A stretch of 64,000 bases of DNA from Sipunculus nudus (lineage: Eukaryota; Annelida; Sipuncula; Golfingiida; Sipunculidae): contig CM049311.1 of NCBI GenBank assembly GCA_026874595.1, positions 50,535,676 through 50,599,675 on the forward strand, written 5' to 3'. The notes beneath the pieces were generated by a model. The model was not told where the DNA came from. It ran no database searches and was given only the letters and a program-made list of their open reading frames with translations. The position numbers were made by a program, and so were the translations under genes. Below, piece after piece: positions 12,228-24,305 of this stretch. The number at the start of each line of letters is the position of its first letter. The stretch's first letter is position 1.

Positions 12228-13262
12228 GTTTGTCTCTCATCAGAACCCTCAGTGGATCTGTCCCTCATCAAAACCCTCAGTGGATCTGTCCCCCATCAAA
12301 ACCCTCAGTGGATCAGTCTCTCATCAAAACCTTCAGTGGATCTATCACCAATTAGAAACCTCAGTGGATCTGTCCCTCATCAAAACCCTTAGTGGATCAG
12401 TCTCTCATCAAAACCTTCAGTAGATCTATCACCCATAAGAAACCTCAGTGGATCTGTCCCTCATCAAAACCCTCAAAGGATTTGTCTCTCATCAAAACCC
12501 TCAGTGGATCAGTCTCTCACCAGAACCTTCAGTTGATCAATCACCCATTAGAAACCTCAGTGGATCTGTCCCTACTCTAAACCCTCAGTAGACATGTCCC
12601 TCTTCAAAACCCTTAGTGAATCTGTCCCTCTTCAAACCCCTCAGTAGATCTGTCCCTCTTCTTCAAAACCCTCAGTAGATTAGTCCCTCATCAAAACCCG
12701 CAGCAGTTTAGTCCCTCATCAGAACCCTCAATTTATTTGCCCCTGATCAAACCCCTAATTGGATCTGTTTCTCATCAAAACCCTTAGTGGATCTATCCCT
12801 CTTCAAAACCCCCCGGTGGATTTGTCCCTCCTCAGAACCCTCAATGGATTTGTCTCTTATAAAAACCCTCAGCAGATTTGTCCCTCATCAGAACCCTCAA
12901 TGGAGTTGCCCCCGATCAAACCCTTAAGTGGATCTGTGTCAAAACCCTTAGTGGATCTATCCCTCTTCAAAACCCTCAGTGGATTTGTCCCTCCTCAGAA
13001 TCATCAATGGATTTGTCCCTCCTAAAAACCCTCAGTGGATTTGTCCCTCATCAGAACCTTCAGTGGATCTGCCCCTGATCAAAACTCTAGTTGGATCTGT
13101 CTCTCATCAAAACCCTAAGTGGATAAGTCCCTCATCACAACCCTCAGCGGATGTGTCCCTCATCTGAACCCTCGGTGGATCTGCCCCTGATCAAAACCCT
13201 CTGTGGATCTGTACGTCATCAAAACTCTTATTAGATGAGTCTATCATCAGAACACACTGAGG
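12228..13262. repeat. 28-bp minisatellite, ~36 copies
   Basis: Repeats of 'ctcatcaaaaccctcagtgg' plus 'atctgtcc' with a 28-bp period and moderate divergence. Since 28 is not a multiple of three, each reading frame cycles through all three translations every 84 bp. This explains the long open frames rich in 'SGSVSHQNPQWICPSS'; they should not be annotated as proteins. Confidence 0.93.
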
Positions 13263-15290
13263 GCACAACTTCCTCACCAGAACCCTGAGGGGACCAGTGC
13301 CTGGTCCTCATTCATTATCGGACTGGTAATCAATATTTGTGGAACTAAGTGCCACTGTTAAATGAGACTGCCTGGATTAGAACAAAGCCATCTCATGGCT
13401 AACTGTTACAGGAATTCTTATGGGGCATGACAGACTTCTGTCACGGCCAGCTTAGATTCATGAAGGTGACCAAAGGAAGTATTGGCACAACTATACTCTG
13501 GCAGCCTAATCATTAAAGTTTCAGACAGGGCCAAGGGACCAAAGGTTCTTAAAGTGCTTCCACATCCTACCATGTATTGATCACTATACCCAGGAACCTT
13601 GTTCTTTCTCTTAACTGGTCAGCCCTGAGACATGTAATCTGCACTGTAATACAGCAATCACAGGATGGAAGATTCTCTGGCTGTCACCAGGCATGGAGGG
13701 GATACAGACGATTAAAGCTAATTATACCTTGTGAAGAAAAGCACTCAGTGGAGTTTCCTGTTTGAAGACTAACAAGGAGTACTTACCAGGCTTTGACATT
13801 TAAAGCTGCCCCCCAGTGTGGGTCTACCTGGACTATTGAGGGTTGGTAATGACTGATATATTTAGTGCCAAATCAATCAGGCTGCAGGTTCATGGACAAG
13901 TATTTTAAAATATATACAACTTTAACTGAAAATAATGACCAAACTTGAAATAAATACAGTAATGATATCCCTAATAACAGGATATCCCTAATTACATTTT
14001 TAGGCATTGTAAAATGTGGATATGAAAACTTATGATACAATCTTTGTTCCTTCTAACCACAATGCTACTGACTGAAAAAATAATAGTCTCACAGATTAAG
14101 CTGTGGCAGCCAATTATACAAAGAAAGCCTGACTTCACATTCAAAAAGATAAAAGACATGCTCAATGTGCCTGATATCATAGAAGTCTGGAGCTAACACA
14201 CCTACCCACACCCAACTGATATATCGGATCTCGAGTACATGGGTAAGCCCCGCAAGCTGATAGCGGCATCGACAATTATATCACTGTGTACCTGTTTAAA
14301 GTGAATTGCAAAGATATTTTTGGCAAAATACACTTTAAAACACATATATTTTCAGGAATGGGAGTTCCGTTTCGGTCTGTCAGTTCCGTGATTCCGTCCG
14401 CAATCGTGGGAAATCACTGGCTCTACTGTCAGAAGGGCTTTCATATATTCATTCCGTTAAAATTCCTGTGTCAATGCGGCAAGGGCAAACTTTTCTTATC
14501 AATTATTTAACTATGTGCGCATGTAATTCTGATGTATAAAAGATAAGTTTTAACAAAAACAAAGCACTGTAAAGTTCTTTATTGAGTGAACATTACCAAT
14601 ATACAGACATGATCACAGATATTCACGCCATCCAGTTCGACCGACGTAATAATGCTGATTGACGTAAATTATCCTTGGCGGCCTGAGGACGCTCAAAAAA
14701 CTTGTACCCGTATACCTTACAGTTATACAATACAGTTACAAGGTGGCGCTTTCCTAGCGACTACGTTCACTACTTCAGTTGACAAATTTTCTTTATTAAC
14801 AAAAACTAAATACGGCACAATGTGAAAGAGTACCTTCTATTCAATATTCATTAAAAGCGGCACTGGATGTCATCTGGCTTTGCACACATACACGTAATTT
14901 TTAAATATTACTGCCCGGCAGGCATTGACACTTTCCAAACTACAGTCATGTGCTGGGGGGGGGGGAGGGCAGGAAAAATGCAATGCGCCCACCAGGTCAG
15001 CATCTCTGCAAAGGGTCACGGTTTTTGCATCTAAGCCAACCAATATTATTTTAAATGGGCCCTGTTATTCTCCCTGAATCACTCAAAGTATATGCACCAG
15101 GCTTGATGGACATCACTACTTAGCTGAAGGTTAATGTCAACTCAACAATCCACAGCTTCTGAAATTAACGATCATGGCCTGGTATATATGCATTCAAAAC
15201 TGCGTGGTTTCTATTTCGCGGTCAGAGAGCGACTGTGAATATCACAAATTTGAAACCATCACAAATAAGAAGACAACCACAGTAACCCTC
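13263..15290. other. Unassigned; CpG-retaining stretch at ~14.2-14.9 kb
   Basis: Mostly unique. Between about 14220 and 14860 the sequence keeps many CpGs and has higher complexity, with 'tacatgggtaagccc' resembling a donor (near 14240) and 'catatattttcaggaatggg' resembling an acceptor (near 14355). It could be an unmethylated transposon interior or a regulatory/first-exon region. The 74-codon plus frame (14286-14510) spans the putative acceptor and matches no family I know. A G-run lies at about 14955-14965. Confidence 0.3.
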
Positions 15291-15294
15291 AACT

Positions 15295-16012
15295 TGAAGA
15301 TACCAACAGTTTACAGTTATCAACAGCTAACAGATATGCAAACAGTTTACATATACCAACAGATAATAGATACTTAATGATTACAGACACCCTCAGCTTA
15401 CAGATACCCACAGCTTACAGATACCCACAGCTTACAGATACCCACAGCTTGTAGAAAAAAAACCCAACAGCTAACAGATATCCTCAACTTGAAGATATCC
15501 ACAGTTTACAGTTATCCACATCCTGTAGATATGCAAGAAGCTTACAGAAAGTAACAACTAACAACAAATACCTTAGGATTTCAGACACCCTCAGCTTACA
15601 TGTTACAGATACCCAGAGTTTATTGAAAGTAGAAACACACAGATTAAAAATCTATATCAACAGCTTACAAATATTTGCAAATTATATTCATAATATCCTC
15701 AGCTTACAAAGAAGATTAGCTTACAGATGCCCTTAACTTGTGTATATACCATTTTTTTTACCTTACATGTATATCCACAGCTTACAAATCACAATAGCTT
15801 ACAAATGACTACAATTGCAGATACCCAAATCTTATAGATACCCACATCTTACAGGTCAGGTGTTCAGCTTACAGATATACACAACTTACGGATAGCCAGG
15901 GCTTACAAATAACTACAGATTACAGATACACACATCTTATAGATACCTGACAATTGCAGATACCCACACCTCATAGGTACACTCTTAGTACAGATACCAA
16001 CAGCTAACAAAC
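15295..16012. repeat. ~17-bp degenerate minisatellite
   Basis: Many degenerate copies of 'cagcttacagataccca', cleanest at 15390-15450 and increasingly diverged to both sides. Confidence 0.85.
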
Positions 16013-16530
16013 ACCTGGAACAAAAGCACTTTGAGCCTCATATGTTTTATTAAAACATGAAAAAAACATTTTTCTCCGGTATAAAAAACTTAACAGCTCA
16101 TTTATATGAGAACACGCACCATGTAAGGTAAAGCAGCCGTAAGAAAATCAAGCTATAATAACATCATGTAGGAGCAGATGACAAACCTTGATTATTGGTT
16201 TGCGATTAGTTATAGTTTATATGACAGTAAATTTTATGGTGACATTTATGTTCAGCAGAGACAGGCTTTTCTCCTCCCCTGACGGAGATAGGTTCTGATA
16301 CAACTATTATTAATGACATTCTTAAGAATAGCCAGAAGAACCAGACAATGAGAGCACAAAGTTCTAGGGGCTGGAGATATGTATGGCTTTAGATTGGTTT
16401 ACTGAAATAACACCTCTTGGACAATTCAGTATATGTAAAATGTAGGCTTTCTTGGTGTTACAACTGTATATATAGATTTATATAACCCAATTTTTATTTA
16501 AACAATATTCAATTGTGCTTCACAAAAGCT

Positions 16531-16752
16531 CTATTCTGTACAAGCTGATACGAAATAGTGTGACTTTAAGTTTTTCTTAAAGGCAGAAATGTCCTCAGTT
16601 TGTCTTAATGACACTGGCAGAGTACTGCACTCCCAGGGTGCAGCAGCAAGGAAAGCTTGGTTCCCCAAGGACTTATATTTCATCCTGGGCACCTCCAGCA
16701 TTAGGACGTTAATAGAGCGGAGTGATTGTACATGATTATATACATATATCAA
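16531..16752 (-). pseudogene. C-terminal fragment of a LINE reverse transcriptase (CR1/L2-like)
   Basis: The minus frame reads VPRMKYKSLGNQAFLAAAPW, then a 'STLPVSLRQTEDISAFKKNLKSH' type segment. This is the conserved tail of reverse transcriptases of CR1/L2/Rex-like non-LTR retrotransposons, usually 'VPR...G.R.F..AAP.LWN.LP..IR...S...FK..LK..L'. Here 'LWN' is replaced by 'ECS', so it has drifted. Only about 55 residues of the family signature remain; the upstream palm and fingers domains are absent because a TGTCA-type element begins at about 16748. It is a 5'-truncated or interrupted copy with no function expected. The clade within non-LTR elements is inferred only. Confidence 0.75.
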
Positions 16753-17760
16753 GGGAACAATGAGAATCTGGGATTATCAAGAATCTTCCCAGGCAGAACA
16801 AGAACTCCAGTTTCCTGAGAAAATTGTGAATTCCCATTTTTCCCAGAAGAGACTGGAATTATAAAATTAAAACCTGAGTAAATAAGAATTCTCATTTATC
16901 TTGGGAAGAATAGGAATTATTTATGGCACCTTTTAACCCTATTTTTCATTTTGAATGTTGATCTTTTTTTTTTCTTTTCAAAAAGGAATTTTGATTATCT
17001 TTCTTTTGCATTAATTTAGAACTATTCAAGTTGTTAAAAAATTAATATACACTATATAAAATAGAATTATGTGAATTAAATATGAAGCTTACACACTGTA
17101 GGTTAAAAATATTCATATCTGAAGTCTTTATATACCATTTGTATAATGTGTAACTGGATATTTTGTGTGATTGTTTTCCACATAAATGGATGGTTTTTGT
17201 ATTATTATGTAAGATTAGCATATTTTTTACGGTCCTAAATGTGTTTTCTTCTTTTTAATGAGACTGTGATATTTATGAAAATAAACCTACTTTGAATGTT
17301 TGAAACTCTGTAAATTAAGGAAGAAAGTGGAGATGAGCTGAAGTATATAAATACAAATTTAATTTATTAACTGAAATAAAATGCTGTAAAAAAAACTAAA
17401 ATTTTCCATTTTCAAATGAGCAGTAACTAAATCTGATAAGTATAAAGTGTATTGTGTCATACATGAAAATTGTGACCTGAAACCATTTAATAGTGATGAT
17501 CATGAGAGTTACATGAAATGGTTGATGTTTACAATATGTTTATGAAATCAATAATTCTAAAAACATGTTAAACATATGGCCAAATCAGCTAAAAATGAAA
17601 CTGCAGGGAAGTCTGCCCAATATTCCTGAGTGTTCTAATGAACATAAAGCATAGCAAGGCCTAGCCAACCTTAAGATTTATGAATGAAATGCAACAAAAT
17701 ATACACCAAATTGGAAGTTATATTTCAGTATTAAATTTGTTTTTTAGTTTCAGGTCTGAT
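16748..17760. mobile_element. Palindrome-tipped TGTCA-type element, right end not found
   Basis: Opens with TATCAAGGGAACAATGAGAA, a variant of the TGTCAAGGGAAGAATGAGAA end at 31224. The first ~170 bp are degenerate 'gggaagaatgagaattctca' words in both orientations. An internal block near 17100 ('aggttaaaaatattcatatc') resembles 27495 ('agattaaaaatattcacatc') of the element at 26751-28028, showing a shared interior. No TGACA right end is seen before the Helentron tail at ~17760; the boundary given is approximate. Confidence 0.55.
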
Positions 17761-17842
17761 ACTTTTACAGTGGCATGACAGACAATGGACAAAGGGTCAT
17801 GGCTAGAGCTCAGATGACTTAAAAGTCAGCTAAGCTATAAAG
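17761..17842 (-). mobile_element. Helentron-like 5' terminus (solo)
   Basis: 'gacagacaatggacaaaggg' followed by 'gagctcagatgacttaaaag' and 'tcagctaagctataaa' matches the right (5') ends of the copies at 40490-40527, 41905-41983 and 47150-47235. No matching body is seen to its left, so this is a short remnant. Confidence 0.65.
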
Positions 17843-17850
17843 ATAGGCTG

Positions 17851-17852
<2 letters not shown>

Positions 17853-17938
<86 letters not shown>
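17853..17938. repeat. (TA)n microsatellite
   Basis: Nearly pure TA dinucleotides with one 'tatgta' interruption, abutting the TGTCA end at 17939. A shorter TA run flanks the other end (19837-19850), consistent with insertion into a TA tract. Confidence 0.95.
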
Positions 17939-17942
<4 letters not shown>

Positions 17943-19836
17943 AGAGATGAGAATGAAATCCAGGCGGATTTTAAATTCGCCTAGACGAGATTGCAATTTG
18001 GATCTCGCCTAGGCGAGATTGCGATTATGATCTCGCCTAGACAGATTTTAAACTCGCCTAGACGAGATCACGATTGCAATCTCACCTAGGGGAGATTAAA
18101 ATCCATCATGGAGCAGGCCAGGATTTTAATCTCGCCTAGGCGAGTTTGAAATTCGCCTGGTATCATCCAGGCGAGTTTAAAATCCGCCTGATATCAATTA
18201 GGCGAGTTTAAAATCTGCCTAGGTGAGATTAAAATAGTGATCTGATTTAATTTCCTAATATATTATGCATTGTAAATGACATATGAAAGATTTTTTCAGT
18301 CATATTTTCAATATTTTAACACTGAATGGTTATATATAGTTCACAGGTTATATATTTATTAATATTTACAGAATATTATAATATTAATGTAATAATTAAC
18401 ATTAATTTTGGAAATGGAATTATTAAATAGGTATTTGATTATTACTTGCACCTTTATTGTGTTTCATCTGTCTACAGCATCCATATCATACCAATTATTT
18501 GCTAAAAATTAATTAATCTTTATTTTCTTCCCAGTTTCCTTAACAACCTTGGAGTTGTTAAAATCACTAATAATTTATACCAAGAAAGATAATTTGTAAT
18601 TGTATTTAATATATGGCAATTAGAGAGTAACAAGAGGTATACTGAAGCAAATTTATGAGATATTATGAAGAGCAAATCTCAGGGGGAAAAAGTCTTCCAC
18701 TTGCATACTGAATCAATCATAGACAGATAGATAGATAGATAGATAGATAAGTCTAGATAGATATTACTTCATTATTTAAAGAGTATATTACACATTAACA
18801 TAAACAATCATCCTATTTGATAATTCTTACAGGACAAACAGAACAAATTAGTTGGTTGAACTAGTTCAAATGTTTCTTTTCACCCAGACAGTCAACAGTC
18901 AAAACATGTACGCCTATGGTACAAAATATGTAGGTTATCAGTTATTTATGATGGACTTTGATACACTATTCCTTTTTTTGGAAATTAAACATCATATATA
19001 TTAATTAATGTAATTAAACATTATATTCAGTCCACTTTGGTTTTTATAAAATACTACATTACTAATATTACTCATACCAGTTTCACTTCAAATTAATTAA
19101 TATTGACAACAAAATTATCATGTAAATAATCAGCAGCAGCCCACATCATATATAATTTAAATATGCCATAACAATAACCATGTAAGTTAAGTTTCTTATT
19201 ACTTAAATTATAAAAAAAAAATAAAAATATAAAATTTAGAAAAATTGTTAATTATTACATTAATAATATAATATTTTGTAAAAATTAATAAATGTATTAC
19301 TTGTGAACTATATATAACCATATTTATTAAAATATATAATAAAAAAACATTTAAAAAATTAATGTTGATTATTACATTAATAATATAATATTCTGTAAAT
19401 ATTAATAAATATATTACTTCTGAACTATACATAACCATTCAGTGTTAAAATATTTAATATCTGACTGAAAACATCTTTCATATGTCAATTACAATACATA
19501 ATATATTACGAAATTAGATCAGATCACTATTTTAATCTTGCCTAGGCAGATTTTAAACTCGCCTTAGTGATATCACTGTGTTATCAGGCAGATTTTAAAC
19601 TCGCCTGGATGTTACCAGACAGATTTTAAACTCACCTAGGCGAGATTAAAATCCTGGCCCTCTCCCTGATTGATTTTAATATTGCCTAGGCCAGATTGCA
19701 ATTGTGATCTCGTCTAGGCGAGTTTAAAAGCCGTCTAGGCGAGATCACAATCGCAATCTCGCCTAGGCGAGATCACAATCGCAATCTCGTCTAGGCGAAT
19801 TTAAAATCCGGCTGGATTTCAATCTCGTCTCTGACA
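17939..19836. mobile_element. Long-TIR transposon with iterated CTCGCCTAGGCGAG palindromes
   Basis: Ends are TGTCAGAGATGAGAATGAAA and, reverse-complemented, TGTCAGAGACGAGATTGAAA. Inverted repeats extend about 475 bp inward: the left part to ~18414 matches the reverse complement from ~19350 rightward, including 'ttcacaggttatatatttat' against its counterpart near 19415. The outer ~290 bp on each side are repeats of an 18-bp perfect palindrome, ATCTCGCCTAGGCGAGAT (for example 18002-18019 and 19756-19773), alternating with 'ttttaaactcgcct'. The centre is AT-rich, with a GATA microsatellite and a ~115-bp duplication (19250-19320, 19366-19440). No transposase is visible. Foldback-like in structure; superfamily unknown. 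Confidence 0.85.
18725..18749. repeat. (GATA)n microsatellite
   Basis: About six GATA units inside the central region of the palindrome-tipped element. Confidence 0.95.
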
Positions 19837-19850
19837 TATATATATATATA

Positions 19851-21099
19851 CTTTAAGTAGACCTGGTGCATTTAACTTTAAGCTTTTAAGCAACCTGGTT
19901 TCATTTATGGACAGAATTTTTGGTTTCTCTGCTCCTAACTAGTATGCCTGTATTTTCACAGTAACATAAACAACTGTTTCCCCTGTGACTCCTCCCAAAA
20001 TTTGAGAAAATAATGTTATTTTTGAAATGTTATGGAGTAAACAAAAGTATATATCTTCATGATTGCCCTTGAAATCAGGGTACCACGGTTCACCATTCAT
20101 TTAACTGTTGAGACTGAATCTGTATCAATTATCAAGGAAAAATACACAGTAATTAACTAGGGAGGGGGGGGGGAGGAGGACTCCCTCACATGGGCACAAA
20201 CACAGGTCTGTTAGATTTAAGGAAACATCTTTGTTAGTCAGTCATAATCTTAATTATTGTTTTAACAAGACAAATATGGTAAAACTTTACTCAAGAGCCC
20301 CAAACCTGAATTCTAAATATAAAATGATATCTAAGGACTTGTAAAGATCAGATGGTGACATGATGCAGAGCTGCATTCTCCTTGACACACAGGCTATTTT
20401 AAGACCCATTATCTAAATACCTGTCAAAAGGCTATCAAGTGTATTGGCAATAACAACATCCCCCACCAGCTGCCTGGGTGGTTTACTGGAAGTGCCCTGA
20501 TAGGGTCTGCCTGACAAATTGTGTGAGACACTCAGGACCCAATCATGAAAACAGCATCAAATACACAGGAGTAGCAAGAAATGTGTATTTTACATCACTT
20601 TATAAACCATTACCTCACTTATAGTTATACAATGATATATAACCCTTCTGCTGCTATATTTTAATGCAGCAGGGTAATATGCTAGCAACACCATCTATGC
20701 CTACCCTCTGCCCCGCTCCTGGTACCCCCCCCCCCTTTCTTCAGTATGGATGTCCCATGCATCATATGACTTCTGCCTAATCTGCCTCTGTGACAGTTGT
20801 ATCCAGTGATGCTAGTACAAACTATATTCAGAGAGAGTACCTCACTCCTCAAACGCAGTCAAATTGAAAAATATAATACCTGTACAAATTGAACCAACTG
20901 TACATAATCATTATTCCTGGATATATATATAACTTCTGAAAGCAAAATCAGAATAAAGATATATTTTATCCATGGATTTATCTTACACTTAAACTTGATA
21001 TGGAACCAATTATTTATGTTGCCTGTACAGCTCTCCTTATATACCCATTAAATCTACCAGCTTTGTTTACCAAAGTATCTCACAGTCCTCTCATTGTTA
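19851..21099. other. No recognised gene; G- and C-runs
   Basis: Unique DNA with a G-rich run at about 20161-20175 and a C-run near 20727-20735. No exon or element ends recognised. Confidence 0.5.
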
Positions 21100-22110
21100 A
21101 AGGTCCCATAATTCTGCCAAAATCATTTAAGTAAAATTGAACAATTGCCACCTAAGAATCATTTTGTGCAATGTTACATAAGTTGAAACAACAGTTTTGC
21201 AGAAGAAGACTATTACAGCCCTCAGTTTGAAATAGGCTTACTAATGGTCAAAAGACCAACTTCAGCTTTCTATGGCTCTACCAAAAATTAATTAACCCAA
21301 TCTATTCCTATACAATTAAAAGAACCCTGTCAGAGGATAATTCTTGTGAAAAGTAAACCATTCAGCTTGACAGTTTCATCATAAAACATAGTTAAGGTGA
21401 CAGAGGCTAAAATTACACTGGCCAATGTAGGTGGTCAACAAAAACCTCAATTTCAAATATGAGTCATGAGACCAACATTTGCACAAAACTTGGTGATGCT
21501 AGCTCCTGTCATTTATGAGATTGCTATGTTAGTATATGCTTACTTGGCCAAAGTACCAAGTTCAAATTTCTGTAACTTTGCCAAAATTCATTGAACCCAA
21601 ATCATTTGAACAAAATTGAGAGAGCTCATCTATGGGGTAATTTCTATGAAATATTGAACAATTTGGCTGAATGATTTTGGAGAAGATTTTCAAAGGTTTC
21701 AAGCTTTTCCCCCTTAAAATGTAAGTTAATATAGGTGACATCACAAAAAGCTCTAACTCACGACATTTGATATGTGACAGATTTTTGGATAAAATTTGGG
21801 GATGCTAGCTCCTGCTATTCCTGAGATATCATGTGTTAATGTACTGATGACCAATGACCCTGTACAAAAAAGGTAGATGCAGGTGGAACCACCAATACCT
21901 CAATTTCAAAAATGACTCATCTGACCAACATTTGCATAAAATTTGGTGATGATAGCTCCAGCCATTTCCGATATGGTAATTTTAATATCCTTTTTTTGGC
22001 AAAATGACTTAGTTCAGCTTCCTGTAACTCTGCCAAAATTTACTAAATTTGGAACAATTCAAACAAACTTGAGAGAAATTTTTCAGGGATTATATATGTG
22101 AAATGTGTCA
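21100..22110. repeat. Degenerate ~250-450 bp dispersed repeat, several partial copies
   Basis: Related blocks recur at about 21110-21310, 21420-21700 and 21890-22110. They share 'ctgccaaaatt', 'aacaaaattgagag', 'caacatttgcataaaatttg' and 'gatgctagctcctg'. They appear to be decayed units of a molluscan interspersed repeat. The 60-codon minus frame inside is not a gene. Confidence 0.55.
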
Positions 22111-22128
22111 ATTGAATCATCACAACTG

Positions 22129-24305
22129 CAGGATAATTAGCTGTGCCATGTGTATCAAGTCTACTGAAGGATATACAGCTGTGCCATGTGTATCATGTCT
22201 ACTGAAGGACAAACTGCTGTGCCATGTGTATCATCTCTACTGAAGGATAAACAGCTGTGCCATGTGTATCATGTCCACTGAAGGAAGAAAAACTATGCCA
22301 TGTGTATCATCTGTACTGAAGGATTAAGAGCTGCCATGTGTGTCATCTCTTCTGAAGGATAAACAGCTGTGCAATGTGTATCATCTGTACTGAAGGACAA
22401 TCAGCTGTGCCATGTGTATCATCTCTACTGAAGGATAAACAACTGTGTCATGTGTATCATCTGTACTGAAGGATAAACAGCTGTGCCATGTTTGTCATCT
22501 GTACTGAAGGATAAACAGCTGTGCCATGTGTATCATGTCTACTGAAGGATAAACAACTGTGTCATGTGTATCATCTGTACTGAAGGACAAACAGCTGTGC
22601 CATGTTTGTCATCTGTACTGAAGTATAAATAGCTGTGCCATGTGTATCATCTCTACTGAAGGATAAACAACTGTGCCATGTGTATCATCTGTACTGAAGG
22701 ACAAACAGCTGTGCCATGTGTATCATCTCTACTGAAGGATAAACAACTGTGCCATGTGTATCATCTCTACTGAAGGATAAACAACTGTGCCATGTGTGTT
22801 ATCTGTACTGAAGGATAAACAACTGTGCCATGTGTGTCATCTGTACTGAAGGATAAACAGCCGTGCCATGTGTATCATGTCCACTGAAGGAAGAAAAGCT
22901 GTGCCATGTGTATCATCTCTACTGAAGGATAAACAACTGTGCCATGTGTATCATCTGTACTGAAGGATAAACAACTGTGCCATGTGTGTCATCTGTACTG
23001 AAGGATAAACAGCTGTGCCATGTGTGTCATCTGAACTGAAGATAAACAGCTGTGCCATGTGTATCATCTGTACTGAAGGACAAACAGCTGTGCCATGTGT
23101 GTCATCTGTACTGAAGGATAAACAGCTGTGCCATGTGTATCATGTCTACTGATGGATAAACAACTGTGCCATGTGTATCATCTGTACTGAAGGACAAACA
23201 GCTGTGCCATGTGTATCATCTGTACTGAAGGATAAACAGCTGTGCCATGTGTATCATCTGTACTGAAGGATAAACAGCTGTGCCATGTGTGTCATCTGTA
23301 CTGAAGGATAAACAACTGTGCCATGTGTGTCATCTGTACTGAAGGATAAACAGCTGTGTCATGTGTGTCATCTGTACTGAAGGGTAAACAGCTGTGTCAT
23401 GTGTGTCATCTGTACTGAAGGGTAAACAACTGTGCCATGTGTGTCATCTGTACTGAAGGGTAAACAACTGTGCCATGTGTGTCATCTGTACTGAAGGATA
23501 AACAACTGTGCCATGTGTGTCATTTGTATTGAAGGATAAACAGCTGTGCCATGTGTATCATGTCCACTGAAGGAAGAAAAGCTGTGCCATGTGTATCATC
23601 TGTACTGAAGGATAAACAACTGTGCCATGTGTGTCATCTGTACTGAAGGATAAACAACTGTGCCATGTGTATCATCTGTACTGAAGGATAAACAACTGTG
23701 CCATGTGTATCATGTCCACTGAAGGAAGAAAAGCTGTGCCATGTGTATCATCTGTACTGAAGGATTAACAGCTGTGCCAATGTGTATCATCTGTACTGAA
23801 GGATTAACAACTGTGCCATGTGTGTCATCTGTACTGAAGGATAAACAACTGTGCCATGTGTATCATCTGTACTGAAGGATAAACAACTGTGCCATGTGTA
23901 TCATGTCCACTGAAGGAAGAAAAGCTGTGCCATGTGTATCATCTGTACTGAAGGATTAACAGCTGTGCCAATGTGTATCATCTGTACTGAAGGATTAACA
24001 ACTGTGCCATGTGTGTCATCTGTACTGAAGGATAAACAACTGTGCCATGTGTATCATCTGTACTGAAGGATAAACAACTGTGCCATGTGTATCATGTCCA
24101 CTGAAGGAAGAAAAGCTGTGCCATGTGTATCATCTGTACTGAAGGATTAACAGCTGTGCCATGTGTATCATCTGTACTGAAGGATTAACAGCTGTGCCAA
24201 TGTGTATCATGTCTACTGAAGGAAGAACTAGCTGTACCATGTATATTATTTATAATGATGGATAAACAGCTGTGCCATGTATATTATTTCTAATTATGCA
24301 TAAAC
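22129..24305. repeat. 38-bp satellite, ~56 copies, with higher-order structure
   Basis: The consensus is 'ctgaaggataaacagctgtg' plus 'ccatgtgtatcatctgta', 38 bp. A variant unit with 'tgtccactgaaggaagaaaa' occurs at about 22271, 22877, 23560, 23712, 23903 and 24094. The last three are spaced 191 bp apart (five units, one of them 39 bp with an extra base), a local higher-order repeat. The left and right edges are more diverged. Confidence 0.95.

Noticed and set aside
12392-13167. Overlapping 62-88 codon frames rich in SGSVSHQNPQWICPSS
   Set aside because: They are the three phases of a 28-bp minisatellite and change phase every unit; not proteins.
22129-24305. Regularly spaced repeats that might suggest a CRISPR array
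   Set aside because: There are no unique spacers between the 38-bp units; they are direct tandem copies in a eukaryotic genome.
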